A stretch of 32,374 bases of DNA from Flavobacterium sp. (GTDB lineage Bacteria; Bacteroidota; Bacteroidia; Flavobacteriales; Flavobacteriaceae). The notes beneath the pieces are model-generated. The model was not told the origin of the DNA. It was given only the letters and a program-made list of their open reading frames with translations, and made no database searches. Positions 7,150-15,560 of the stretch are shown here, piece by piece (within the stretch, counting starts at the first letter, position 1; each line of letters starts with the position of its first letter). The translations under genes were made by a program, and so were the position numbers. Location: NCBI RefSeq assembly GCF_030146175.1, contig NZ_JASLCE010000130.1, forward strand, positions 1-32,374, given 5' to 3'.

Positions 7150-8045
7150 TTATTCTGAATCCGGTATTCGTTAGGCGATTGTCCAACATGCTGCTTAAAC
7201 GATCGGCTAAAATGTTGCGGATATTTGAATCCCAATTCATAGGCAATTTCACTCACCGATTTATGTCGGTCGAACATTCGCTCTTTAGCGGTATTGATCA
7301 CTTTTGACTGAATATATTCCTGAGCCGATTTACCGGTTTCTTTTTTGATCAGATCGCCAAAATAATTGGCCGATAAAAACAACTGCTCGGCGCAATATCC
7401 CACAGAAGGCAACCCTAAGGTCTGCGGTTTCTCCGATTGGAAATAGTCGTTAAGTACGGTTTCAAAACGTTCCAATATCCCTTTATGGGCTGTGTCCCGG
7501 GTAATAAATTGTCGGTCATAAAAACGTACGCAATAATTCAGGAACAATTCGATTGTATTCACGATCAGTTTTTTACTGTGCTTGTCGATCGGTTGTTCCA
7601 GTTCCTGATTGATTTTTTGAAAACAATCGATAATGATTTTTCGTTCACTTTCAGACAAGTGCAACGCTTCGTGTACATCGTACGAAAAAAAGCTATACTC
7701 ATCGATATGACGTCCCAATGCTGTTCCGCGAATCAGATCCGGATGAAAAACCAGTGCATATCCCTGAGGCTGGTAAAGTTCTCCGTTGTTTTCGATTCCC
7801 ATAACCTGACCCGGCGCCAGAAATACAAGCGTTCCCTCCTGATAATCGTAATAATTACAACCATAGCGCAGGTTTCCGCACTTTACATCTTTTAAAAAAA
7901 TAGTATAAAAATCAAAATTCAGCCGGATCGTAATCTTTTTATCCGACTTCGAAAGGTCAATTACACTCACCAACGGATGCTGTGTATCAGTATTATAATA
8001 GGCATTGTATTCGCTTACGGTATCAAATCGTACGATATTTTCCAT
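7146..8045 (-). CDS. AraC-family transcriptional regulator
   Basis: A 299-aa protein when started at the ATG at 8045 (MENIVRFDTVSEY); an ATG at 8051 is also possible. The open frame reaches 8099, but an exact -7 box (TAACTTTG) lies inside that extension, which argues for the shorter form. The N-terminal half is an AraC-type cupin-like sensing domain (GTLVFLAPGQVMGIE near 75-90). The C-terminal 100 residues hold the two helix-turn-helix motifs, with VSEIAYELGFKYPQHFSRSFKQHVGQSPNEYR as the typical second one, given here in two parts: VSEIAYELGFKY and PQHFSRSFKQHVGQSPNEYR. It is divergent from the alcohol dehydrogenase gene, so it probably regulates that gene in response to an aldehyde or related signal; this is inferred from position. 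Confidence 0.9.
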   Translation of the reverse strand: MENIVRFDTVSEYNAYYNTDTQHPLVSVIDLSKSDKKITIRLNFDFYTIFLKDVKCGNLRYGCNYYDYQEGTLVFLAPGQVMGIENNGELYQPQGYALVFHPDLIRGTALGRHIDEYSFFSYDVHEALHLSESERKIIIDCFQKINQELEQPIDKHSKKLIVNTIELFLNYCVRFYDRQFITRDTAHKGILERFETVLNDYFQSEKPQTLGLPSVGYCAEQLFLSANYFGDLIKKETGKSAQEYIQSKVINTAKERMFDRHKSVSEIAYELGFKYPQHFSRSFKQHVGQSPNEYRIQNN

Positions 8046-8065
8046 GATCATTTTATTTCGGGAAT

Positions 8066-8073
8066 CAAAGTTA
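8066..8073 (-). promoter_or_regulatory. -7 box (TAACTTTG) of the AraC gene
   Basis: An exact TAnnTTTG match on the minus strand, about 20 bases upstream of the ATG at 8045 and 14 bases upstream of the one at 8051. It lies downstream of the first in-frame ATG (8099), so transcripts from it cannot use that start. The whole divergent control region is 8046-8237. Confidence 0.5.
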
Positions 8074-8237
8074 TTGCATAATTTTATTGTATGTACCATT
8101 CCATTATTATAATCAGTGATATTGGTAGGTAATTCTGTAATTCATATACGCCCCGGTTTAAAAATAGATTGGAATTTTGCAACGTTCATAATCGTATCAC
8201 CAAACTAAAAACAAATCACATAAAACTAAAAATCACT

Positions 8238-9299
8238 ATGGAAAAATTTAATGTAAAGGCATACGGTACCCATGCTATCGAAGCCGACCTGGAATTAGTA
8301 ACGATTCCGCGAAGAGAGGCTACGCCTAATGATGTGGAAATTGACATTCTGTACTGTGGTGTTTGCCATTCCGATTTACACACGGCTCGTAATGACTGGG
8401 GCGGTACGGTTTATCCGGCAGTTCCGGGACATGAAATCGTAGGGAAAATCACAAAAGTAGGCAGTGCCGTAACCAAATTCAAAGTGGGCGATCTGGCAGC
8501 TGTAGGCTGTTTAGTGGATTCCTGTCGCGAATGTGCACATTGTAAAAATGATCTGGAACAATACTGTATTCCGGGATTTACCGGAACATATAACAGTCCG
8601 GACAAACACCTAGGGTTACAGACCTATGGCGGTTATTCCGAAAAAGTTGTTGTTGACGAACATTTTGTACTAAGAGTACCCGAAAATCTTGATCTTGCAG
8701 CCACTGCGCCATTACTTTGCGCCGGAATCACCACCTGGTCACCATTACGCCACTGGAAAGTAGGCAAAGACAGTAAAGTAGCCGTAGTTGGTTTAGGTGG
8801 ACTGGGACATATGGCGATCAAACTGGCCAAAGGATTAGGTGCTCATGTGACTTTATTTTCGCGATCACCTAAAAAAGAAAAAGACGCTTTTGCTTTGGGT
8901 GCAGATGAAGTGATCATCTCAACAGATGACGCACAAATGGATACTGTAAAAGGAAAATTTGATTTGATCATCGATACCGTTCCTTATGTTCATGATGTGA
9001 ACCATTATATTCCAAGCCTGACCATTAGCGGTACTATCGTATTGGTTGGCTATCTTGGAAATCTGGAGCCGATGCTAAACACTGTTCCAATGATTTTGGG
9101 TCGAAAATCCGTTGCCGGTTCGGTTATTGGCGGTATAGCCGAAACTCAGGAATTACTGGATTTCTGCGGAAAACACAATATTACTTCCGACATTGAAATC
9201 ATCAAAATGCAGGACATCAACGAAGCGTATGAACGTATGTTAAAAAGCGACGTACGCTACCGTTTTGTAATTGATATGGCTTCACTGAAAAACAACTAA
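8238..9299 (+). CDS. Zinc-dependent alcohol/aldehyde dehydrogenase, probably NADP(H)-linked
   Basis: A 353-aa medium-chain dehydrogenase of the cinnamyl-alcohol-dehydrogenase/YahK/ADH6 type. Catalytic zinc ligands are Cys40 (YCGVCHSD), His65 (GHE) and Cys161 (LLCAGIT). Structural zinc ligands are Cys96, Cys99, Cys102 and Cys110. The cofactor fold starts at GLGGLGHMA (about 185-193). The following strand ends in SRSPKK (about 208-213), a Ser/Arg/Lys pattern that in this family accepts the 2'-phosphate of NADP. The frame extends upstream to a TTG at 8169, but the ATG at 8238 gives the family's normal N-terminus (MEKFNVKAYG). Likely role: reduction of aldehydes to alcohols in the cytoplasm. It faces the AraC regulator and is closed by a strong terminator. 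Confidence 0.93.
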   Translation: MEKFNVKAYGTHAIEADLELVTIPRREATPNDVEIDILYCGVCHSDLHTARNDWGGTVYPAVPGHEIVGKITKVGSAVTKFKVGDLAAVGCLVDSCRECAHCKNDLEQYCIPGFTGTYNSPDKHLGLQTYGGYSEKVVVDEHFVLRVPENLDLAATAPLLCAGITTWSPLRHWKVGKDSKVAVVGLGGLGHMAIKLAKGLGAHVTLFSRSPKKEKDAFALGADEVIISTDDAQMDTVKGKFDLIIDTVPYVHDVNHYIPSLTISGTIVLVGYLGNLEPMLNTVPMILGRKSVAGSVIGGIAETQELLDFCGKHNITSDIEIIKMQDINEAYERMLKSDVRYRFVIDMASLKNN

Positions 9300-9310
9300 G
9301 TCAAAAAACA

Positions 9311-9341
9311 AAAAGGATGGAAAAAATTTCCATCCTTTTTT
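9311..9341 (+). terminator. Rho-independent terminator of the alcohol dehydrogenase gene
   Basis: A 13-bp perfect stem, AAAAGGATGGAAA (9311-9323) against 9327-9339, with a 3-base loop and T-rich end. Its symmetry also allows it to stop minus-strand transcription. After it, 9342-9485 carries only a 12-base direct repeat (ATTCGGATCCAA at 9384 and 9405). Confidence 0.9.
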
Positions 9342-9485
9342 ATTACAAGGCTCTCACGGAATCGCTTTCCGATTGTTTTCGACATTCGGATCCAACAATA
9401 GTCTATTCGGATCCAATGCTACGGCAACCGTTATATATAATTAATATTCTGAAAATAATAAAAATTCAAAAATAAGCTCTTGTTT

Positions 9486-11201
9486 TTATTTTGAAGACAG
9501 GTGGTTTACAGCCGCTTCCATTACCCGATCGACAAAAGTATCCGGAGCATTTTCCATCTGTGTTACTTCAGCATCGGTGGGAGGTGCTACATAGATGTCT
9601 GGTTTTATCCCGATACCTTCTATTATTTCACCATTAACATCTTTTACAGCAGAAAAAGGCATATAAAAATAAAACCAGCTATCGGCTATAATACCGACGA
9701 CTCCACCATTAAAATCTGCGGGATTGGGGGTAATACCGGCTGTTGCGCCATACGTATAATCTCCAATAGAAACAACATGATTCCCCTGACTTTTCAGCAA
9801 TAACACCGTTATTTCCGACATGCTGGCACTATAATTATCCGTCAAAATAGCTATAGGGATGTTAGAAGGAATACCTCCTAATTCATGAGGCTTTGTTTTT
9901 TGTGGAATCCAAGGAGTATAGTCAAATCGTCCATTTCCTTCTTTTGTTCTTTCATAAGACCATATCGTACTTTTTGTGACCAAACGTTCTATAAAAAATT
10001 GTAGATCTTTTACAGCTCCACCACCATTACTTCTTAAATCAAGAATCAGCTTTTTAATCGTTCCTTTATGCAATGGATTCAGAAGATTCTGATAGAAAGG
10101 AGCCCGCTCAATAACAGCCGTAACGGCTTTTTCAAAATCATTTATATTGCGTTCATTTCCAATATACTGCCCCATTTCACTTATAAACCAATCAATATAG
10201 AGCCTACTTTCAGGAGTCAGAACAGTGGCATAGGTCTCCTCCTCATTATAAACCGGCAGCTCATCATATTTTATTACTGCGGATTGTGCAGCCTCCAACA
10301 AATCGTCAGATACGATTTCCGTAGCCCTGAACTGCCTGCACTGAGTCCTGAAAACATTTAACTCCGGAGCTATTGTAAAAGCCTCCCACTTACTTTGTAT
10401 ATCGCGGGTAAGCACTTTTACATTTTCTCTAACTGTAAGATCTGTGATTCTTTCCAGCAAAAGGTTATTTTCAATGTTACGAGTACGTAATCCCAATTCA
10501 TTCTGATTGTTATCGTTTAAAAATTTAGAGCTCAGAAATTTTGTCAGGTCGCTTAAATACAGTGAAAACGAATCATAGGTCAAATAATAGATATCCGGAT
10601 TTTTTTTTACACTTCCCATCAGGTAGGTGATCGAACGGTTACTATTTTTCACTCCCGGTATCGCCGTATATTTCTGACATATGGTATCATTTCCTAAATA
10701 ATTTTTTATATATCCAAGCTTCGATGAAAACATATAACTATTTGCGTGTTGTTCTTTCATTCCGCCCCGAAATCTAAAAATACCATACTGATAACTATTT
10801 AAAGGTATCTTTATCTTTACAAAAAAATGCCTGTCAATAATAGGGTTTATAATGTCGATAAAATAGTGTAAGGCTTTAACTTTGTCAGTATCAATTTCAT
10901 TTTTATCGTCTGTACTTCTGCCAAAAGTTTTTAAAGCTGAAAATTTCGGATAATATTCATTGTAAATAGCGTCCCAATCCTTGCCATCCTTTCTTTTTTG
11001 CTCATAAAAATAACTGTAACGCTGATCCATAACCATCCAGAATACTTTAAAAAGATCTGCATAGGATTTAACATCGTTCCTAGTATACTGTTCCGGTGCG
11101 GTAATCGGATATTTATCATCCAGTTCACAAGCGTTAAAAATCAGTATCGCTAGTAGTACTCCTAAAACAAAAGCTGTTTTTTTATATAATTTTACGTACA
11201 T
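9486..11201 (-). CDS. S41-family peptidase-like lipoprotein
   Basis: A 571-aa protein when started at 11201 (MYVKLYKK); the frame runs on to 11333, but that part overlaps the upstream gene and is not protein-like. The signal peptide ends in a lipobox (FNAC, lipid Cys25). The C-terminal S41 core is visible: KKLILDLRSNGGGAVKDL near 384-400, and NYSASMSEITVLLL near 456-470 with the probable nucleophile Ser460. The position where CtpA-type enzymes have the catalytic Lys reads GDYTYGATAG, without Lys, so it may work as a Ser/His-type or be weakly active. A long N-terminal region (about 30-330) has no recognised domain and no obvious PDZ. It follows the beta-barrel gene by 10 bases, so the two are co-transcribed. 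Likely location: outer membrane or periplasm. Confidence 0.82.
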   Translation of the reverse strand: MYVKLYKKTAFVLGVLLAILIFNACELDDKYPITAPEQYTRNDVKSYADLFKVFWMVMDQRYSYFYEQKRKDGKDWDAIYNEYYPKFSALKTFGRSTDDKNEIDTDKVKALHYFIDIINPIIDRHFFVKIKIPLNSYQYGIFRFRGGMKEQHANSYMFSSKLGYIKNYLGNDTICQKYTAIPGVKNSNRSITYLMGSVKKNPDIYYLTYDSFSLYLSDLTKFLSSKFLNDNNQNELGLRTRNIENNLLLERITDLTVRENVKVLTRDIQSKWEAFTIAPELNVFRTQCRQFRATEIVSDDLLEAAQSAVIKYDELPVYNEEETYATVLTPESRLYIDWFISEMGQYIGNERNINDFEKAVTAVIERAPFYQNLLNPLHKGTIKKLILDLRSNGGGAVKDLQFFIERLVTKSTIWSYERTKEGNGRFDYTPWIPQKTKPHELGGIPSNIPIAILTDNYSASMSEITVLLLKSQGNHVVSIGDYTYGATAGITPNPADFNGGVVGIIADSWFYFYMPFSAVKDVNGEIIEGIGIKPDIYVAPPTDAEVTQMENAPDTFVDRVMEAAVNHLSSK

Positions 11202-11211
11202 AAATCCATTT

Positions 11212-11910
11212 TTAATTAAATTGATAAGAAGTTCCAGCGGCAATCCTATAAGATTGAATTGTTTTTTGCATATTTTTATTCGTATTAGCCATACTGATAT
11301 CGGACAATCCATACTGATAATTACCGGTACCATAAAATGTCCACTTTTTAAAAGAATATCCCAGACTTAACTGTCCTTGCAAACCATAACCAAGCCGATT
11401 TAGCATATTTTCATTTTTTTTAAAATCATACGTCTCCGAAACTTTTTTATATCTATTTTCTGTTAGCGCGATATACTGTCCTTTCCGTTGCAAACGCATC
11501 AGGTACTCGATGTAAGTACCACCGGCTATTTTAAGCCATACACCCTGGCTTTTATCAGCGGAGCTAAATACCGTAACGCCTACCAGAAAAGGTATCGAAA
11601 GGAAATCATTATAATATTTTGTATACCATCCGAGTCGGCTGCCTGTTCGCCTGAACGTGTAATTTTTTTGCAGGAACGATACTGCTGTTTTCAGAAAAAC
11701 CGGTTTCCGTATCGCATATTCTCCCGTAAGACTAGCACCAAAACCATAGCTTCCACTATATTTCGATTCCACTAAATTAGACAGGTTGGCATTGAGGTTA
11801 CTATAAGTATATCCCATATCGAATCCTGCCTTAAATTTACTTTGTGCCTGCAATGCTATACTTGAAAGAAAGAAGTAAAAACAAAACAACCAAACTACTT
11901 TTTTTACCAT
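11212..11910 (-). CDS. Outer-membrane beta-barrel protein (PorT/OMP_b-brl type)
   Basis: A 232-aa protein with a type I signal peptide (ends ALQAQ, cleavage near residue 23). The rest alternates aromatic and polar residues in short strands with glycine-rich turns (FDMGYTYSNLN, LGYGLQGQLSLGYSF, GTGNYQYGLS) and ends in YRIAAGTSYQFN, the pattern of a small 8- to 10-strand outer-membrane barrel. No enzymatic motif is seen. It heads a two-gene unit with the S41 lipoprotein, so the barrel may be partner, substrate or anchor for it; that is inferred from position. Upstream, 11911-12136 carries only the terminator of the next gene and no clear TAnnTTTG box. Confidence 0.78.
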   Translation of the reverse strand: MVKKVVWLFCFYFFLSSIALQAQSKFKAGFDMGYTYSNLNANLSNLVESKYSGSYGFGASLTGEYAIRKPVFLKTAVSFLQKNYTFRRTGSRLGWYTKYYNDFLSIPFLVGVTVFSSADKSQGVWLKIAGGTYIEYLMRLQRKGQYIALTENRYKKVSETYDFKKNENMLNRLGYGLQGQLSLGYSFKKWTFYGTGNYQYGLSDISMANTNKNMQKTIQSYRIAAGTSYQFN

Positions 11911-12046
11911 AATTTAACTGAATATAAAACCATTAATAATTATAGAAGTTATTACAATTGAGAAGACTTTACTATTTTTCAGTATACTTGTCCTTACAAA
12001 CTCCATATTAGTCTTTACCTACGCAATACAATTTGGTCGCAAGCCA

Positions 12047-12077
12047 TAAAAAAAGCCGATCCTGTTACAGACCGGCT
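12047..12077 (-). terminator. Terminator of the 95-aa gene
   Basis: On the minus strand AGCCGGTC (12077-12070) pairs with GATCGGCT (12061-12054), with one G-U pair, followed by seven T. It lies about 60 bases after the stop of the 95-aa gene. Confidence 0.75.
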
Positions 12078-12136
12078 CCAAAAACTAACTAATTATTCCT
12101 GTGGTAATTTATGAAAAAGATTGTATTGATACGATT

Positions 12137-12424
12137 TTAGCGGTATTGATGTTTTCGTTTTAGCTCGGTATTCATTTTCCGGATGCTTTTATACATCACA
12201 CTTTGAACTGCCTTGCGTTTTTCTTCGTACCGCTTGGTACAATTGTCCAATTCCGTTATCAGATTCCGGAATTTTAGATGGAGCATTTGTAACTCTTCCA
12301 CACCCTGACGGGTTTTATGATCATCTTCAACCGATACCGTATGGGTCGAAATACGAGCCAGTTGTTCAAATTTTTTAAACGCTTCGACGATAACCTGATG
12401 TTCCTTGGTGTTGATTCCCCGCAT
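12137..12424 (-). CDS. Small charged helical protein, unknown function
   Basis: A 95-aa protein without signal peptide or membrane segment. It is almost entirely helical and highly charged, with a heptad-like pattern in the second half (VEELQMLHLKFRNLITELDN, then a Lys/Arg-rich end KMNTELKRKHQYR). A coiled-coil or nucleic-acid-binding role is possible, but nothing specific is recognised. It starts 43 bases after the PDZ/S41 peptidase gene on the same strand and has its own terminator downstream. It may be the last gene of that long minus-strand unit or independently expressed. Confidence 0.6.
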   Translation of the reverse strand: MRGINTKEHQVIVEAFKKFEQLARISTHTVSVEDDHKTRQGVEELQMLHLKFRNLITELDNCTKRYEEKRKAVQSVMYKSIRKMNTELKRKHQYR

Positions 12425-12466
12425 ATGATTAAAACTAAAATACTGTTATGATATAAGCATCGCCGG

Positions 12467-13816
12467 CTAAAATGCCAATGGTACTAAAGGAATTCCCTCC
12501 GTATCGATATGCGATAGCGGTAGAGAAATCGTTTTCGGCGATGTTGTTTTATTTCCGTGTCCTAAAATGTGTTGTAGTGTTTTTTGCAGCAGCAGTTCCT
12601 CCGAATCGCCCAATGGTAACACGGCAAGTCCTTCCAACTCGTTTGCCTCGATTACGGGCTGAATTCCGCTGCTATAATTGCCCTGATCGTTTGCATTAAA
12701 CAATTTATAAATCGACGGATACAAAATCCATCCCGGTTTATTCGGATTCCGGTTATCCTGAATTGGAAATCCGGCTACATCTTTTCCTACGGTTTTTTCG
12801 CCAATCGTAATCACTTCCATATAGGGCTTTAGATTGTTGATTATAATTTCGGAAGCCGATGCCGTTCGGTTTCCGCACAATATATATATCCGTTGCAATT
12901 CCGGATGTGCAGCGCGCAGTGTTGTAAAATCCACCTGCGATTCATTCATGGCCAAAGCTTCCGCAAACGATTGCGATACGGTTCCGCCATTGGCATTGCC
13001 GCGGTATCGGATAAACAAATTCCCCGGTTCGATTTGTGGCGCCAGTAAAACACTAAGTGCCGCAGCCGAGGCTATATCACCACCGCCATTATAACGGAGA
13101 TCGACAATCATTTCGGTGACCGACTGACTTTTAAACTCCTGAAAAGCCTGTAAAAAAGTTCCGGCCATTCCGGTATCAAAATGGGGTATCATCAGGTATC
13201 CGACCCGTTTGTTTTCCAATGCTATTATTCGTTTTAAAAGCGGTTGTCCGAAAGTATAACCGGATCCGATTTCTTTATGTACCGGGTTTGAAAAACCGGA
13301 TTGCGGATCGTATCGAACCCGGTCGACTATAGCTGTTTCGGACTGCACCAACTCCCGATATACGGTATTATAATTACTGCTGGTGACAGCCACTCCGTTA
13401 AATGTTGTGATCAAATCACCACGGGATAAACCGTGATTTTGTGCCGGAGAACCAGTAAGGACGTAGAGTACCACGCCGTATACCTGTCCCTGATGGTTTA
13501 TAAAAGCAATATCGAAACCAAATTTCCCCCGAAGGGTTTTGGATAATGTTTCCGGTAACGATGGGTGTATGGTATAGGAAAAAGGATCGTTCGAATGGCG
13601 CAATTGTTCCAAATAATCTTTTGGAAATACCGACAAATCGGTTGCTATCGGTAAATTTCCATTCCACAGATAATAGCGTTTCATCTGTTCGTACATCCAT
13701 TGATTCACATAGGCATTCGTTCCTTCTTCATATACCACCGTAGCGTCGTCTTGCTGACAAGAGGATAGTCCACCAAGAAATAATAATCCTCCGAATAATA
13801 CCCACCAGGCTTTCAT
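12467..13816 (-). CDS. PDZ-containing S41 (C-terminal processing type) peptidase lipoprotein
   Basis: A 449-aa protein. The signal peptide ends in a lipobox (LSSC, lipid Cys20). A short N-terminal helical part (about 33-75) is followed by a PDZ-like domain (about 95-180, with SPAQNHGLSRGDLITTFNG at 123-141), then the S41 core: VDLRYNGGGDIASAAAL at 238-254, NRTASASEIIINNL with the nucleophile Ser320, and GEKTVGKDVAG with the catalytic Lys345. All expected residues are present, so it should be active. It is a secreted, lipid-anchored serine protease that recognises C-terminal or extended peptides. It is the last gene of the receptor block, 14 bases after the 257-aa lipoprotein gene, and may cut the ligand, the partner lipoproteins or a sorting tail (inference). 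Confidence 0.88.
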   Translation of the reverse strand: MKAWWVLFGGLLFLGGLSSCQQDDATVVYEEGTNAYVNQWMYEQMKRYYLWNGNLPIATDLSVFPKDYLEQLRHSNDPFSYTIHPSLPETLSKTLRGKFGFDIAFINHQGQVYGVVLYVLTGSPAQNHGLSRGDLITTFNGVAVTSSNYNTVYRELVQSETAIVDRVRYDPQSGFSNPVHKEIGSGYTFGQPLLKRIIALENKRVGYLMIPHFDTGMAGTFLQAFQEFKSQSVTEMIVDLRYNGGGDIASAAALSVLLAPQIEPGNLFIRYRGNANGGTVSQSFAEALAMNESQVDFTTLRAAHPELQRIYILCGNRTASASEIIINNLKPYMEVITIGEKTVGKDVAGFPIQDNRNPNKPGWILYPSIYKLFNANDQGNYSSGIQPVIEANELEGLAVLPLGDSEELLLQKTLQHILGHGNKTTSPKTISLPLSHIDTEGIPLVPLAF

Positions 13817-13830
13817 ATTTTCGTTCTATT

Positions 13831-14604
13831 TTAAAATTGAAAAAAATCGCATAAATCCAGTGTTCCCTGAACACCCGAAAAATTTCCACCGGCATCCTGT
13901 TTTTCTTCCAGTACCACCAATCGCGATTTGTTGTTCTGCATCACCATAGCAACTACTACCGGTTGCCCATTACTTCGATACGATTCGGTGGTTCCGTGTT
14001 TGACCAGTTCCATACGCAGAATGGGCGGCGCGGCAAACGGAAATTCCACAAAATTGCTAAACGTTTCTTTGGTGATATTCTGAGCGACACCCAGCACTTG
14101 TCCGCTTAGATTACGGATAATCCCATCGATCGGGCCATCATAACCGCTATTGGAATACCGATTCAGTGTCGGGAAAATAAATTTATAACCGGTTCGTCCC
14201 GACTGACTTATGGTTCCGGGTGAAAAAGACAATACGTCGTTAATCCACAAGCCCGGTTTATAGAAAAAAGACAAAGTATCCGGGCTGTTAGCTTGCGTAA
14301 AAGCATAGGACCCCAAAAGCTGCTGTGTCGTTTTTACCCGTACGTCCATATAGCGCGCCTGTCCGTTATAATATACGAATTCATAATCTTTGCTGATTGT
14401 CCCTCCTAATGTTTCATGCTGGTTGATTTTTAAAAGCGATCCATTGGAAACAATCTGAAGCGAATCTTCCTGTACCACACCCCGAATCACTATTTTTCCC
14501 GGTGCCTGTTCGTCGTAATACGGTAGCATATTGTTATCGCAGGACACCCAAAAAGTAGCGATTCCTCCCAAAAGACCTAGCCTCGTCAATGTTGTTTTAT
14601 ACAT
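13831..14604 (-). CDS. Lipoprotein of unknown function in the receptor operon
   Basis: A 257-aa protein with a lipoprotein signal (WVSC, lipid Cys22) and a body rich in beta strands, including IVIRGVVQEDSLQIVSNGSLL near the N-terminus and MRVKTTQQLLGSY-like segments. It ends DLCDFFQF. No catalytic motif or known fold is recognised. It lies between the T9SS-sorted protein (33 bases upstream) and the S41 peptidase (14 bases downstream), all on one strand, so it is probably a surface or periplasmic component of the same system. A carbohydrate- or protein-binding accessory lipoprotein is plausible but unproven. Confidence 0.7.
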   Translation of the reverse strand: MYKTTLTRLGLLGGIATFWVSCDNNMLPYYDEQAPGKIVIRGVVQEDSLQIVSNGSLLKINQHETLGGTISKDYEFVYYNGQARYMDVRVKTTQQLLGSYAFTQANSPDTLSFFYKPGLWINDVLSFSPGTISQSGRTGYKFIFPTLNRYSNSGYDGPIDGIIRNLSGQVLGVAQNITKETFSNFVEFPFAAPPILRMELVKHGTTESYRSNGQPVVVAMVMQNNKSRLVVLEEKQDAGGNFSGVQGTLDLCDFFQF

Positions 14605-14637
14605 ATAGTGTTGTTTTAAAAAACGGTATGCTTTTAT

Positions 14638-15483
14638 TTATTTTTTGATGAATTTTATTTTTTCGGTTACGTTTCCATTTCCTACAACCGCAAAATAAAT
14701 TCCGGCCGGTAAATGACTAACGGCGATCACATCGGTAGAAAAACGGGCTTCTTTTACCAACATTCCGGATGCATTGTACACATAAACAGTAGCATTGGTC
14801 ATATCGTTTGTACCCGATACAAATTCCAGATTATCGCCCACCGGGTTTTGTTTTAAGGCAAATTTTGTTGCAGAAACCTCCGCTACACCAAGAAGATCCG
14901 TAGCGGTAATACGTACCTGATCCACTTCGATTCCAACGCTGACCAAAGCATTCATAACCAAAGCAAAATGCACTTCCGTTTGTCCGGCAAACTGCGAAAG
15001 ATCGACCTCATAATCATGGAAAAATTCGCCATCGTTTGTCGTACGAACCAACGATAAGGCCGTAGGTGTTCCGGTTTGTAAAACCATTGGATCGGCAGAG
15101 GTGCCTACATACACCAATAAATCACGGGTTCCGTCGTAGATAGCTGTTTGTGCATTGATGATCAATTTTATGGAACCGGTATAAAACGAAAGATCGATCA
15201 CCGGAGAAACCGCCCAGTTGTTTTCGTCACCCGATAAAGGCGAACCGTTTGTCAGGTTAATATGATAGCTTCCCAATATGCTTTTTGTCCCGTCGATTAC
15301 TTCGCCATTCCCGCCCATTTGTATGTTTTTACGGGAAATCCAATTACTGCCGTTACCGTCCAGATCCTGTAATGACCAGTCGGAAACAGTACTGTTATTA
15401 AACGTTTCTTCCCAGATGGTAAATTGTGCCGAAGCTGTTGCCGACACTAAAGCAAATGCTGCTAATAGTAGTTGTTTTTTCAT
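14638..15483 (-). CDS. T9SS-targeted secreted protein, choice-of-anchor-J-like domain
   Basis: A 281-aa protein. A type I signal peptide (MKKQLLLAAFALVSATASAQ) is followed by a jelly-roll-like domain (about 22-200) that starts FTIWEETFNN and has the DGNGSNW and NNWAVSPVIDLS motifs typical of choice-of-anchor-J/MAM-like modules of secreted Bacteroidota proteins. The last 70 residues are a type A sorting domain: FALKQNPVGDNLEF, then VYVYNASGMLV, then LPAGIYFAVV, and a C-terminal KIKFIKK. This tail directs export by the type IX system and attachment to the cell surface. It is therefore the surface-exposed member of the block. It follows the beta-helix lipoprotein, separated by a strong hairpin. 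Confidence 0.85.
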   Translation of the reverse strand: MKKQLLLAAFALVSATASAQFTIWEETFNNSTVSDWSLQDLDGNGSNWISRKNIQMGGNGEVIDGTKSILGSYHINLTNGSPLSGDENNWAVSPVIDLSFYTGSIKLIINAQTAIYDGTRDLLVYVGTSADPMVLQTGTPTALSLVRTTNDGEFFHDYEVDLSQFAGQTEVHFALVMNALVSVGIEVDQVRITATDLLGVAEVSATKFALKQNPVGDNLEFVSGTNDMTNATVYVYNASGMLVKEARFSTDVIAVSHLPAGIYFAVVGNGNVTEKIKFIKK

Positions 15484-15497
15484 TTTTTTGTTTTTTT

Positions 15498-15529
15498 AAA
15501 AGGCATGAGAAGCCACTACTTCTCATGCC
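15498..15529 (-). terminator. Strong intra-operon hairpin, possible partial terminator
   Basis: An 11-bp perfect stem, GGCATGAGAAG (15502-15512) against CTTCTCATGCC (15519-15529), with a 6-base loop, then only four T before A-rich sequence on the minus strand. It lies between the beta-helix gene and the T9SS gene. The weak T-run suggests partial read-through or mRNA 3'-end protection rather than full termination. On the plus strand no gene would use it. Confidence 0.6.
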
Positions 15530-15560
15530 GGTTTGTATTTTTTTACTAATCCTTATGGTA

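Noticed and set aside
8169..8237. Longer alcohol dehydrogenase start at TTG 8169
   Set aside because: The extra 23 residues are not seen in the family and would be read from the likely leader; ATG 8238 gives the normal N-terminus.
9384..9416. 12-base direct repeat ATTCGGATCCAA after the alcohol dehydrogenase terminator
   Set aside because: Only two copies, 21 bases apart, with no gene or mobile element boundary; too little to call an attachment site.
11202..11333. 44-residue N-terminal extension of the first S41 gene
   Set aside because: It overlaps the barrel gene and precedes a complete lipoprotein signal peptide at 11201.
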